From Betaproteobacteria bacterium (GTDB lineage Bacteria > Pseudomonadota > Gammaproteobacteria > Burkholderiales > WYBJ01): a stretch of DNA of 33,417 nucleotides. Positions 1 to 7,893 of the stretch are shown piece by piece. The notes below the pieces were generated by a model, which was not told the DNA's origin, ran no database searches, and saw only the letters and a list, made by a program, of their open reading frames with translations. The position numbers were made by a program, and so were the translations under genes. Position 1 is the stretch's first letter. Every line of letters begins with the position of its first letter. Location: the NCBI GenBank assembly GCA_009377585.1, contig WHTS01000033.1, forward strand, positions 1-33,417. Reading direction: 5' to 3'.

Positions 1-98
1 CTAGCGAGCTTGTGCCGAATGGCCGTTGGCCCGAAGGCAGAGCGGAGCGGAGCGCGGAAAGGGGCTTGTCAGCCACTTTTCGGATCATCGATAAGGCG
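1..98 (+). repeat. Alpha-family leader repeat (partial copy)
   Basis: The first 11 bases match 11489-11499 exactly. Positions 54-98 match 11646-11690 at about 39 of 45 positions and end in the same ATAAGGCG. In both places the repeat stops a few bases before a gene start, at the phosphodiesterase here and the dehydrogenase at 11692. The part between differs, so this copy is partial or diverged. Translation in the phosphodiesterase frame is possible, but the sharing with a non-homologous locus argues that it is not coding. Confidence 0.75.
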
Positions 99-104
99 TG
101 CGTC

Positions 105-1250
105 TTGGCGGGTGCCGCGATTCGCCTGCGCTGGTCCGTGATTCCCTTGCTCGGCGCGCTCGGTGCGGCGCCCGCCGGCGGCGGCGACGCAGCCCCGCGA
201 CCCGCAGCAAGAGAAAAACCCATTGTCATCGCGCATCGCGGCGCAAGCGGGTATTTTCCCGAGCACACGCTGGCAGCGTATGGGGCCGCGATCGACATGG
301 GCGCCGATTTCATCGAGCCGGATCTGGTCATGACCCGAGACGGCATGCTCATTGCCCGGCACGAGAACGCGCTCGCGATCGTGGACGAAGCGACCGGCGG
401 CGTGATCGAGACGACCACCAACGTGCACACGCTGCCGCAGTTCGCCGCGCGCCGCACCACCCGGTTGGTGGACGACAAGCGCATCACCGGCTGGTTCGCG
501 GAGGACTTCACGCTTGCCGAGATCAGGACGCTGCGAGCGCGCGAGCGCATTCCCCGGGAACGTCCGCGCAACACCGAGCACGACGACCGTTATCCGATTC
601 CGACGCTCCAGGAGATCATCGATCTCGCCAAGCAGCGCAGCGCCGAGCTCGGACGCGCGATCGGCATCTACCCGGAAACCAAGCACCCGAGCTATCACGC
701 CGCGATCGGCCTGCCGTTGGAGCCGGCGCTGCTCGAAGTGCTGGCCGCCAACGGCTGGAACGACGTGCTGGCGCCGGTTTTCATTCAATCGTTCGAGACG
801 CAGAACCTGCGCGCGCTGCGCCGCGTGACCAGCGTGCGGCTGATTCAATTGCTCGATGCCCGAGGCCGACCCTGGGATTTGCAGGCGAGCAGCGATCCTC
901 GCACCTATGCGGACCTGGCCACGGCCGAGGGCTTGCGTGAAATCGCCCGCTATGCCGATGGCGTCGGCCCGCACAAGGCGCTCGTGATCGGACGCACGCT
1001 CGCCGGCGGCCTGGACCTGCCGAGCCAGTTCGTGCGCGACGCGCACGCCGCCGGATTACTCGTGCATCCGTGGACATTCCGCGCCGAGAACGCGTTCCTG
1101 CCGCTCGAATTCCGCCGTGGCGACGACCGTGCCGAACGCGGCGACGGGCAAGGCGAGGTCGCCGCTTTCCTGCGAACCGACATCGACGGATTCTTCACCG
1201 ATCATCCCGACGTCGGTGTCGCGGCGGTCGCGGCGTTGCAAGCCCGCTGA
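105..1250 (+). CDS. Glycerophosphodiester phosphodiesterase (GlpQ/GDPD family), probably exported
   Basis: This enzyme is predicted to hydrolyse glycerophosphodiesters to glycerol-3-phosphate and an alcohol. The GDPD signature is clear: IAHRGASG with the catalytic histidine and arginine, followed by PEHT, IEPD and ARHE, then YPETKHP with a metal-binding glutamate, and FTDHPD near the C-terminus. The frame is open from a GTG at 12, but 1-98 belongs to a dispersed repeat. I therefore prefer the TTG at 105, preceded at 7 bases by AAGG. It gives a signal-peptide-like N-terminus (basic residues, then VIPLLGALGAAPA) and a protein of about 381 residues, as expected for periplasmic GlpQ-type enzymes. 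The next gene, tctA, is convergent. Family assignment is firm; the start and export are inferred. Confidence 0.9.
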   Translation: MAGAAIRLRWSVIPLLGALGAAPAGGGDAAPRPAAREKPIVIAHRGASGYFPEHTLAAYGAAIDMGADFIEPDLVMTRDGMLIARHENALAIVDEATGGVIETTTNVHTLPQFAARRTTRLVDDKRITGWFAEDFTLAEIRTLRARERIPRERPRNTEHDDRYPIPTLQEIIDLAKQRSAELGRAIGIYPETKHPSYHAAIGLPLEPALLEVLAANGWNDVLAPVFIQSFETQNLRALRRVTSVRLIQLLDARGRPWDLQASSDPRTYADLATAEGLREIARYADGVGPHKALVIGRTLAGGLDLPSQFVRDAHAAGLLVHPWTFRAENAFLPLEFRRGDDRAERGDGQGEVAAFLRTDIDGFFTDHPDVGVAAVAALQAR

Positions 1251-1354
1251 ATGCGCGTCTTGCTTCACTTTCCCATCCGTACCGCACCCAGTCACAGTCG
1301 TGGCTGTACGTCGGTATCTTGGCCGCAAATAGCCACCACCCGAGCGGGTCGGCT

Positions 1355-2546
1355 TCAAACTGCCTCGCCACCCCCTTCGACGTAGGCCTGTTCCTTCTTT
1401 TTGCGGATGGTTGGCAGAACCATCGCGACAAGAAGCAGGATGCTCGCGAGCATGAAGCCCGCGCTGATCGGCCGTGTGAAGAACACCATCGGGTCGCCGC
1501 GCGAAATCAGCAGCGCCCGGCGCAGGTTCTCCTCCATCAGCGGACCGAGCACGAAGCCCAGGATCAGCGGCGCCGGCGGACACTCGAGCTTCACCAGCGC
1601 GTAGCCCAATATCCCCATGATCCCGACCAGGTACAAGTCCATGGGGCTGTTGTTCACGCTGTAGTTGCCGATCGCGCAGAACATGATGATCGACGGGAAT
1701 AACCACCGATACGGCACCTTCAGCAGCTGCACCCACATCCCCACCAGCGGCAGGTTCAGCACTACGAGCAGCAGGTTGCCGATCCACATGCTCGCGATCA
1801 GCCCCCAGAACAGATCCGGCTTCGAGGTCATCACCTGCGGCCCCGGGGCAATGCCCTGAATCGTCAGCGCCCCGAGCATCAGGGCCATCGTGCCGCTACC
1901 CGGAATGCCCAACGTGAGCGTCGGGATGAACGCGGTCTGCGCCGCGGCGTTGTTCGCCGCCTCGGGACCCGCAACGCCCTCGATCGCTCCCTTGCCGAAA
2001 CGCGATGGATCCTTCGCGAGCTTCTTCTCGACCATGTAGCTGGAAAACGCCGAGATTGCCGGACCTGTGCCCGGAAGCGCCCCGAAGAACGCCCCTACCG
2101 CCGTGCCGCGCAGCACCGGCATCGCCGAACTCTTCAGATCCTGCCAGGTCGGCATGATGCTTGTGATCTTGCTGGCAGCCCGCGAAGAACGAGCCCAGCG
2201 CGGCAATCGCCAGCGCCGGACCCGCACGCCCGTTGCGCGCCATCTGGTAGCCGTCGATACACGTAACCACCGAGGCCGTCTCCCCCGGCAGGTTCATCAG
2301 GATCGAGGTCGTCGAGCCGCCGTACTGCGAGCCGTAGTAAATCCCCGACAGCATGATCATCGCCGGCACCGGGGCAAGATTGAAGGTGATCGGCAGCAGC
2401 ATCGCGATCGTCACCAGCGGCCCCACCCCGGGCAGCACGCCGATGGCGGTGCCCACGAATACGCCGATAAAACAGTACACCAGGTTCTGCAGCGACAGCG
2501 CGACCTCGAAGCCCAGGATCAGATTACTGAACATTTCCATGGTCAT
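1355..2546 (-). pseudogene. tctA: TctA, large membrane subunit of a tripartite tricarboxylate transporter, internally deleted and frameshifted
   Basis: TctA proteins are about 500-residue membrane permeases working with TctB and a TctC/Bug receptor. Here the N-terminal part reads normally (TAIGVLPGVGPL, YGGSTTSILMNLPGE) as far as GSFFAG near 2178. The frame then changes and reading resumes with [33 protein letters not shown] and LILGFVLGPLMEENLRRAL to a normal C-terminus. The two pieces total about 397 residues, so roughly 105 codons (several membrane segments and the conserved ELTDG region) are absent and the reading frame is lost. The start is the ATG at 2546, overlapping the tctB stop as ATGA, so translational coupling was the original arrangement. 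Either this is a genuine pseudogene or the assembly dropped a segment. Confidence 0.85.
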
Positions 2547-2995
2547 TGCCACCAGAACAGAGGATAGGGAAGTCCCAGCCCGTAGATGAATACCGCCCAG
2601 GCGAAGGTGATCATCACGATCATCAGGATGATCACTTCTTTCAGGCGGAACTCATGTCCGGCCAGTGTGGAGATCGCAAACAGCACGATCAGCGAGGGAA
2701 TGAAGCCGGCATGATCCATCAGCCAGCCATAGATCCAGAACGCCACCGTGATCAGCGCCAGCGGCTTCCAGCCCCAGATGCCTTCCACGCGCTCGGGAAA
2801 GCGAAAGCCGCGGATGCCCACGTACAAGCCGAATGCCACCAGAATGCCGGCCAGAACTCGCGGGAAATACCCCGGTCCCATGCGCAGCGCGCTGCCGAAC
2901 GGATAGTCGAGCGCCATGTAGAAACCCGCGGCGCCCACGCCCATCATTAGCAAACCTGCCAGAAAGTCCTTGTTGTTGCGAAGCTCGACACTCAT
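2543..2995 (-). CDS. tctB: TctB, small membrane subunit of a tripartite tricarboxylate transporter
   Basis: This 150-residue protein is predicted to have four membrane helices. The first follows KDFLAGLLMMGVGAAG, then comes the family motif MGPGYFP around residues 39-45, with three more hydrophobic stretches after residue 45. Length and topology match TctB. In TTT systems TctB forms the membrane complex with TctA and takes substrate from a periplasmic Bug/TctC receptor. A GGGAG Shine-Dalgarno sequence lies 6 bases before the ATG. tctA follows with an ATGA overlap but is broken, so this subunit may have no working partner. No tctC gene is adjacent; the only Bug receptor in the window is at 23798. 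The dehydrogenase gene 409 bp upstream suggests a hydroxy- or tricarboxylate substrate, an inference only. Confidence 0.92.
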   Translation of the reverse strand: MSVELRNNKDFLAGLLMMGVGAAGFYMALDYPFGSALRMGPGYFPRVLAGILVAFGLYVGIRGFRFPERVEGIWGWKPLALITVAFWIYGWLMDHAGFIPSLIVLFAISTLAGHEFRLKEVIILMIVMITFAWAVFIYGLGLPYPLFWWQ

Positions 2996-3151
2996 CGGCG
3001 GCTCCCGCGCGCGGATGTCGAGTGCGGTCGGCGATTTTTCATCTGTTCCTCGGTTCCTTTTGCGTTCGACAGGCTTCGTTCGCCCATTCGCTTGCGCCTA
3101 GGCGCGGCAGACGGGCAGGGAACGTCAACCCTCGGCTGGCATGGATGAAAA

Positions 3152-3157
3152 AGTATA
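3152..3157 (-). promoter_or_regulatory. Possible -10 element for tctBA
   Basis: TATACT on the minus strand lies in the only AT-rich patch of an otherwise GC-rich gap, about 155 bases upstream of tctB. I could not find a good -35 hexamer at 16-18 bases, so this is only a candidate. Confidence 0.25.
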
Positions 3158-3369
3158 TTTAGCGCGGGATTGCTATCGCCCCTCCCTCTCCGAAAGGCGA
3201 TGCTCCGATTGAGCGGTGTGATTTCGACTCGCATGCAGAACGGGACCCGCTTGCCTGTGAGTCAAAAGACCTGGCGCCCGGGCTCCATTCGAACCGGCAA
3301 GCAGGCTAGATGGCTACGCTTACTCGAACCTTACAGCAAGGCCGCATTCGTGCAGGGCTGTCGCCCTAG

Positions 3370-3389
3370 ACCTCCCGCGTCAGGGAGGT
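3370..3389 (-). terminator. Hairpin after the tartrate/D-malate-type dehydrogenase gene
   Basis: A perfect 7-bp stem (ACCTCCC with GGGAGGT, 6-base loop) begins 15 bases past the stop codon at 3405 on the minus strand. No run of T follows, so it is either a weak terminator, an mRNA-stabilising hairpin or chance. Confidence 0.3.
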
Positions 3390-3404
3390 GCGCAGCGTGA
3401 ACGC

Positions 3405-4472
3405 CTAGATCGCCGCGGCGATCGCCTTGCCCAGATCCTGGGTGGTCGCGGTTCCGCCGATGTCCGGGGTGCGCGGCGCGCCGCTGCGAGGTTCGAGCGC
3501 CTTCTCGATGGTGGCGACGATATGCGCGCCGGCGTGCGGGTAGCCGAGGTGCTCGAGCATCATCGCCCCCGACCAGATCGCGCCGATCGGATTGGCGATG
3601 CCCTTGCCGGCGATGTCGGGCGCGGAACCGTGCACCGGCTCGAACAGGGAAGGATAAATGCGCTCGGCATTGATGTTGCCCGAAGGGGCAATGCCGATCG
3701 TGCCGCAGCAGGCGGGGCCGAGGTCGGAGAGGATGTCGCCGAACAGGTTGGAGGCAACCACCACGTCGAAAAAATCCGGCCGCTGCACGAAGTGCGCAGT
3801 CAGGATATCGATGTGGAACTTGTCGACGCGCACCTCCGGGTACTGCTTGGCCATCGCGCTAACGCGCTCGTCCCAGTACGGCATGGTGATCGAGATGCCG
3901 TTGGACTTGGTGGCCGAAGTCAGATGCTTCTTCGGGCGCTTCTGCGCCAGCTCGAAGGCGAACTTGAGAATCCGGTCGGTTCCCTTGCGCGTGAAAGTCG
4001 CCTGCTGCATCACCACTTCACGCTCGGTGCCTTCGAATGCGCGCCCGCCGATGGAGGAATACTCGCCCTCGGTGTTCTCGCGCACGATGAACATGTCGAT
4101 GTCGCCCGGCTTGCGATCGGCCAGCGGTGAGCGGATACCCGGCATGAGCCGCGCGGGGCGAATATTCGCGTACTGGTCGAACTCGCGCCGGAACTTGATC
4201 AGCGAATCCCACAGCGACACATGGTCGGCCACGATCGCGGGCCAGCCGCAGGCGCCGAAGTACAGGCAGTCGTGGCCGCCCACGCGATCCTTCCAGTCTT
4301 TCGGCATCCAGGTGCCGAGGCTCGCGTAGTACTCGCTGCTCCAGTCGAAGTGATCGAACTCGAGCGCGAGGCCGAACTTGCGTGCCGCCGCATCGAGCAC
4401 CCGCAGCCCTTCGGGCATCACCTCCTTGCCGATACCGTCGCCTGGAATGACTGCGATCCGATGCTTGCTCAC
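3405..4472 (-). CDS. Tartrate/D-malate-type dehydrogenase, isocitrate/isopropylmalate dehydrogenase superfamily
   Basis: This enzyme is predicted to catalyse NAD-dependent, metal-dependent oxidation, often with decarboxylation, of a 2-hydroxy acid such as D-malate or tartrate. The N-terminal [13 protein letters not shown], the [13 protein letters not shown] phosphate/substrate loop, the SATKSNGI lysine region, [12 protein letters not shown] with metal-binding aspartates, and [15 protein letters not shown] are all present. Length (355 residues) fits TtuC/DmlA rather than LeuB, and [17 protein letters not shown] is typical of tartrate dehydrogenases. The frame is open further upstream, but the GTG at 4472 has GGGAGG 5 bases before it and begins just at the conserved fold. 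It lies 101 bp downstream of the amidotransferase-like gene on the same strand and upstream of tctBA, which suggests a carboxylate uptake and oxidation unit. The exact substrate is not determined. Confidence 0.88.
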   Translation of the reverse strand: MSKHRIAVIPGDGIGKEVMPEGLRVLDAAARKFGLALEFDHFDWSSEYYASLGTWMPKDWKDRVGGHDCLYFGACGWPAIVADHVSLWDSLIKFRREFDQYANIRPARLMPGIRSPLADRKPGDIDMFIVRENTEGEYSSIGGRAFEGTEREVVMQQATFTRKGTDRILKFAFELAQKRPKKHLTSATKSNGISITMPYWDERVSAMAKQYPEVRVDKFHIDILTAHFVQRPDFFDVVVASNLFGDILSDLGPACCGTIGIAPSGNINAERIYPSLFEPVHGSAPDIAGKGIANPIGAIWSGAMMLEHLGYPHAGAHIVATIEKALEPRSGAPRTPDIGGTATTQDLGKAIAAAI

Positions 4473-4573
4473 GTCCGCCTCCCGGGGAATCCCTCTGCCC
4501 AAACTCGTGCATTGCTCGCGCATTGCCCGCGCGCCGCGCGATTCTACGCCAACGCCGCCGGCCGCCGGCCGCG

Positions 4574-5353
4574 TCAGGCGCGACGGCGGGCTTCGCCCAG
4601 GAACTCTTCCAGGATCGGACCGCTGTCGAGCACCCTGTCGTCGTCGGGGCGATGGAATTCAGGATGCCATTGCACACCCAGGACGTAGCTGCGGCCTTTC
4701 AGGCGAACGGCCTCGATGACATCGTCGGCGTTCGAGCGGGCCTCCACCACGAGGTCGCGGCCGAGCTTGCGCACGGCCTGGTGATGCAGGCTGTTGACGC
4801 ACGCGCTCTGCAGCTCGGGATAAAGGCGCGCAAGCCCCGATCCGCTTTCGATGCGGACATCGTGGCAGTTGCCCTCATAGATCTCGCGGTCGCGGTGAGT
4901 GGTCTGGGGTCCGACCTGCGTGGGCAGATCCTGGTAGAGCGTGCCGCCGAGGGCCACGTTGATCAGCTGGATGCCGCGGCAGACACCGAGCACGGGCTTG
5001 CCCGCCTCGAGAAACTCGTTGAAGAGCTCGATCTCGTAGTCGTCGCGCATGCGATCGCCGGCCCATTCCGGCTGCAGCGGCTCTTCCCCGTAGCTCGCCG
5101 GGCTCAGATCGGCGCCGCCCTGCAACACCAGACCGTCGAGCTCGCGCGCGTAGTCGCGCAAGCGCATGTTGCTCCGATGCAGCACGCCGTCGCTGTTGAT
5201 CGACGGAATCATCAGCACCAGGACGTCGCGCGACATCACCCAGTTCGCCATGGCCTGCTCGAGGTATTGAACCGTCTTGCGCAGCGACCCGGCCACGCCC
5301 GGGCGCGGGTGCAGGAAACGGGCGGACAAGCCGATTCGAAGCGCGCGCGCCAT
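4574..5353 (-). CDS. Class-I glutamine-amidotransferase-like hydrolase (peptidase C26, PuuD-like)
   Basis: The fold is that of gamma-glutamyl hydrolases, which cleave gamma-glutamyl amides such as gamma-glutamyl-GABA. The nucleophile Cys125 sits in VLGVCRGIQLINV, and the His230/Glu232 pair is in VQWHPEF, so the triad is complete. QGGADLSP near residues 78-84 and YQDLP near 140-144 are typical of the C26 family. At 259 residues it matches PuuD-type stand-alone enzymes with no synthetase domain. It begins one base after the stop of the TPP-dependent enzyme, so the two are almost certainly co-transcribed. No other putrescine-pathway genes are nearby, so a different gamma-glutamyl or amide substrate linked to the TPP enzyme is equally possible. 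Confidence 0.88.
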   Translation of the reverse strand: MARALRIGLSARFLHPRPGVAGSLRKTVQYLEQAMANWVMSRDVLVLMIPSINSDGVLHRSNMRLRDYARELDGLVLQGGADLSPASYGEEPLQPEWAGDRMRDDYEIELFNEFLEAGKPVLGVCRGIQLINVALGGTLYQDLPTQVGPQTTHRDREIYEGNCHDVRIESGSGLARLYPELQSACVNSLHHQAVRKLGRDLVVEARSNADDVIEAVRLKGRSYVLGVQWHPEFHRPDDDRVLDSGPILEEFLGEARRRA

Positions 5354-5354
5354 T

Positions 5355-7046
5355 TCAGTGCCCCCCGCCGCCTCCCGGCGTCTTGGCCGGCAATGGGAAA
5401 TATTCGGCGACCGGGATTTCGATGATGCAGGGCTTGCGGGCGGCGAGTGCGGTGCTGACGGCGTCGCCGATCTCCTCGGGCCGGATCACGTAGAAACCGC
5501 GCGCACCGTAGACTTCGGCCAGCTTGTCGAAGCGCGGATTGGCGAGGTCGACGCCGATGTAGCGCGCACCGAAGTGGCGTTGCTGCTGCGCCTTCTCCGC
5601 CCCGTGGCAGCGGTTGTTGAGCACGATGCCCACGAGCGGAATGTCCCAGCGCACCGCCGTGTTGATCTCGCCCGAGGTGTAGAGAAAACCGCCGTCGCCC
5701 TGAATGCTGATCGCCGGCCGGTCGGGGCGGCCGAGCTGGGTGCCGAGCCCGACGCAGTAGCCCATGCCGAGCCCGCCGTGCCCGGCATAGTTGAAGAAGG
5801 TGCGCGGCTCATCGAAGCGCAGCCGATCGTATGCAAGCCCCGGTGCGATGCCCGCGTCCAGGGTGACCATGCAATCGCGCGGCAGCACCTTGTTGAGCTC
5901 CGGATACACCCGTTGCGGCATCATGAACGCTTCGCTTGCGAGCGAACCTTCGGCCTCGAGCCGGGCCTTGCGGCCGGCGGCCAGGGCCGCGAGCTCATTG
6001 GCCCAGTCCGGATTGGGCCTGGGCGCTTTCGATTCGGCGCGCAGCCGCTCGAGCAGTTGCCGCGCGAGCGTTTTCGCATCGGCCACGATGCCGACCGCGA
6101 CGGGGAAGTTGCGCCCGATCTCCTGCGCATCGATATCGACCTGGATGATGCGGGTGCTGCGATCGAGCACGCTCCAGTTCCAGTGCGTCGTCGCCTGGTT
6201 GAGCCGCGTCCCCAGCGCGAGGATGACATCGGCGCGATGCATCGCCTGCGCGGCTTCCGCGGCGCCGCGGCCACCGGCAGGGCCGACGAACAGGCGATGG
6301 CTGTTCGGCACCGCGTCGTTGTGCCCGTAGGAGGGCACCAGCGCCATGTCGATCCACTCGGCCAGCGCGACCGCATCTCCCGTCGCTTCGGCATCGACCA
6401 CGCCGCCGCCGGCGAGCAGCAGCGGGCGCTTGGCCGAAAGCAGCAGCTGCGCCGCGCGCTGCAGCGCTCTAGCATCCGCGGGCAGGTGCTGATCCACGGG
6501 CCGATACTGCGCGGGCGATGTAATCTCGGCCTCGATGGTCTGGTTGTCCAGCAGGTCGCGCGGGATGTCGACGAACACCGGGCCGCGCTTGCCCGTGAGC
6601 GCCGCGCGCAAGGCGTCGTGCATCATCTCGACGATGCGTTCCGCCTTGTTCACCTGCCGCGCCCATTTCGTGAACGGCCGGAAAATCTCCACCAGGTCGA
6701 ACGCCTGCGCGCCGTCGCGGTAGATGTGGTCGCGCACCACGTCGCCTGCGATCACGACCACCGGCGCGCGGCCTTTCCACGCGAGCGCGATGCCGGTGGC
6801 GAGATTGATGGTGCCGGGCCCGGAAGTCGCAATGCATGCCGCCGGCTTGCCGCAGGCACGCGCATAGCCGTAGGCCATGAAGGCCGCGCCTTCCTCGTGG
6901 CGCGTGTCGACGAAGCGGATGTCGTCGCGGCCTACCAACTCGGTCACGATGCTGTTGGTGGTGGTGCCGACCACGCCGAAGGTGTATTCGACTCCCTCGG
7001 CGCGCAAGGCCTCGATCACGGCTCGTCCTGCTGGCATGGCTGGCAT
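5355..7046 (-). CDS. Thiamine-pyrophosphate-dependent enzyme, acetolactate-synthase-like
   Basis: This 563-residue protein has the three-domain architecture of the acetolactate synthase/benzoylformate decarboxylase family. The N-terminal pyrimidine-binding domain carries the activating glutamate in RHEEGAAFMAYG (Glu51), followed by SGPGTIN. The central domain spans about residues 190-335. The C-terminal pyrophosphate-binding domain has GDGG at 450-453 and NN at 477-478, about the usual 25-30 residue spacing. The family includes decarboxylases, carboligases and lyases of 2-oxo acids. No regulatory subunit (IlvH) is nearby, arguing against a biosynthetic acetolactate synthase. It heads a minus-strand group with the C26 hydrolase (1-base gap) and probably the hydroxy-acid dehydrogenase, whose 2-oxo product could be its substrate. 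That link is inference. Confidence 0.9.
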   Translation of the reverse strand: MPAMPAGRAVIEALRAEGVEYTFGVVGTTTNSIVTELVGRDDIRFVDTRHEEGAAFMAYGYARACGKPAACIATSGPGTINLATGIALAWKGRAPVVVIAGDVVRDHIYRDGAQAFDLVEIFRPFTKWARQVNKAERIVEMMHDALRAALTGKRGPVFVDIPRDLLDNQTIEAEITSPAQYRPVDQHLPADARALQRAAQLLLSAKRPLLLAGGGVVDAEATGDAVALAEWIDMALVPSYGHNDAVPNSHRLFVGPAGGRGAAEAAQAMHRADVILALGTRLNQATTHWNWSVLDRSTRIIQVDIDAQEIGRNFPVAVGIVADAKTLARQLLERLRAESKAPRPNPDWANELAALAAGRKARLEAEGSLASEAFMMPQRVYPELNKVLPRDCMVTLDAGIAPGLAYDRLRFDEPRTFFNYAGHGGLGMGYCVGLGTQLGRPDRPAISIQGDGGFLYTSGEINTAVRWDIPLVGIVLNNRCHGAEKAQQQRHFGARYIGVDLANPRFDKLAEVYGARGFYVIRPEEIGDAVSTALAARKPCIIEIPVAEYFPLPAKTPGGGGGH

Positions 7047-7099
7047 GTGGGCTCCTCGGTTGTGTGCGTTGTTCCTTCACTGCGTTTCATGAGTGAAAC

Positions 7100-7170
7100 G
7101 TGAAAAGTGAAAAGGGGAAGCGGCTTACGCCGCGGGTGCTTCACTTTTCACCTTTCACCTTTCACCTTTC
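7100..7170. repeat. Compound inverted repeat with TTTCACC tandem tail
   Basis: The 12-bp arms GTGAAAAGTGAA (7100-7111) and TTCACTTTTCAC (7140-7151) are perfectly complementary. They enclose an inner hairpin, GCGGC-TTAC-GCCGC, at 7120-7133. The right arm continues as about three 7-bp TTTCACC units. It lies in the 205-bp gap between the divergent TPP-enzyme and phosphatase genes. A related structure occurs at 29150-29204, so this belongs to a dispersed family. Confidence 0.8.
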
Positions 7171-7251
7171 AGCAGCTATTGTGCGCCAGGCGAGAACACG
7201 ATCCAATATGCCGCTTCACCTTCCGATCCACCACAGGGAAGAACCGACGAC

Positions 7252-7893
7252 ATGCCGATCACGCGTCTTTGCCTGGTCCGCCACGGCGAAACCGAATGGA
7301 ACGCCGAAGGCCGCGTCCAGGGCCAAACCGACGTTCCATTGAGCGCCGTGGGACTCGCCCAAGCGCAGGCCGCAGCCGAGGTGCTGTACCGGCACGATTT
7401 CACGGCCATCTATTCAAGCGACCTCATCCGCGTGCGCCAGACCGCGGAGCCGAGCGTGCGCAAGCTCGCCCTGCCCTTGCAGCTCGATGCGGCGCTGCGC
7501 GAGCGCCATTTCGGCATCTTCGAGCGGCTGCTCTATACCGAGGTGCGCAGCCGCTATCCCGAGCACTACGCGCGCTTTCAGCGCAAGGACCCCGACTACG
7601 ATTTCGAGACCGGCGAAAGCCTGCGCGTCTTCCACCAGCGCTCGCTGGGCGCGGTGAAGTCGATCGCCGAGCGCCACGTCGGCGAGCAGGTTCTCGTTTT
7701 CACCCACGGCGGCGTGCTCGAAATGGTGTATCGGCATGCGCGCGCGCTGGGGTTTTCGGCGCCGCGCGATTTCGGCATACCCAATTGCGGCGTCAACTGG
7801 GTCGAGATCACGACCGGCGGCTGGGATGTGCAGTGCTGGGCGGACATCGGGCACTTGAGTGCGTGCGACAGCGTGGACGACGGGGGGCGATAA
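7252..7893 (+). CDS. Histidine phosphatase family protein (phosphoglycerate-mutase-like)
   Basis: The catalytic motif LVRHGETEWN (Arg10, His11, Gly12, Glu13) opens the protein. It is followed by SSDLIRVRQTA with the second arginine (Arg62), the acid RER near residue 84, and FTHGGV with the second histidine (His152). This is the complete active site of the branch-1 phosphatases such as GpmB, CobC and PhoE. At 213 residues it has the size of the small cofactor-independent phosphatases. The substrate cannot be told from sequence; cobalamin or sugar-phosphate enzymes in this family look alike. It converges directly on the following minus-strand gene with no intergenic base. A repeat-rich region lies upstream. 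Confidence 0.9.
   Translation: MPITRLCLVRHGETEWNAEGRVQGQTDVPLSAVGLAQAQAAAEVLYRHDFTAIYSSDLIRVRQTAEPSVRKLALPLQLDAALRERHFGIFERLLYTEVRSRYPEHYARFQRKDPDYDFETGESLRVFHQRSLGAVKSIAERHVGEQVLVFTHGGVLEMVYRHARALGFSAPRDFGIPNCGVNWVEITTGGWDVQCWADIGHLSACDSVDDGGR

Larger units (their letters stand above)
2996..3404. other. 409-bp intergenic region between the dehydrogenase and tctB
   Basis: I find no convincing gene here. The short open frames have no recognisable content. There are two visible structures. A 7-bp stem, ACCTCCC/GGGAGGT, at 3370-3389 lies just after the dehydrogenase stop and has no T-tract. An AT-rich stretch near 3145-3160 contains TATACT on the minus strand, about 155 bases before tctB. A run near 3283-3303 resembles a tRNA T-loop but no cloverleaf forms. 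Confidence 0.6.

Noticed and set aside
3270-3310. tRNA candidate with a TTCGAA-like T-loop
   Set aside because: The 5-bp T-stem does not pair and no acceptor or anticodon arm can be found on either strand.
5277-7103. A 608-codon open frame on the plus strand
   Set aside because: It is antisense to the TPP-dependent enzyme, with no family features and a composition typical of shadow frames.
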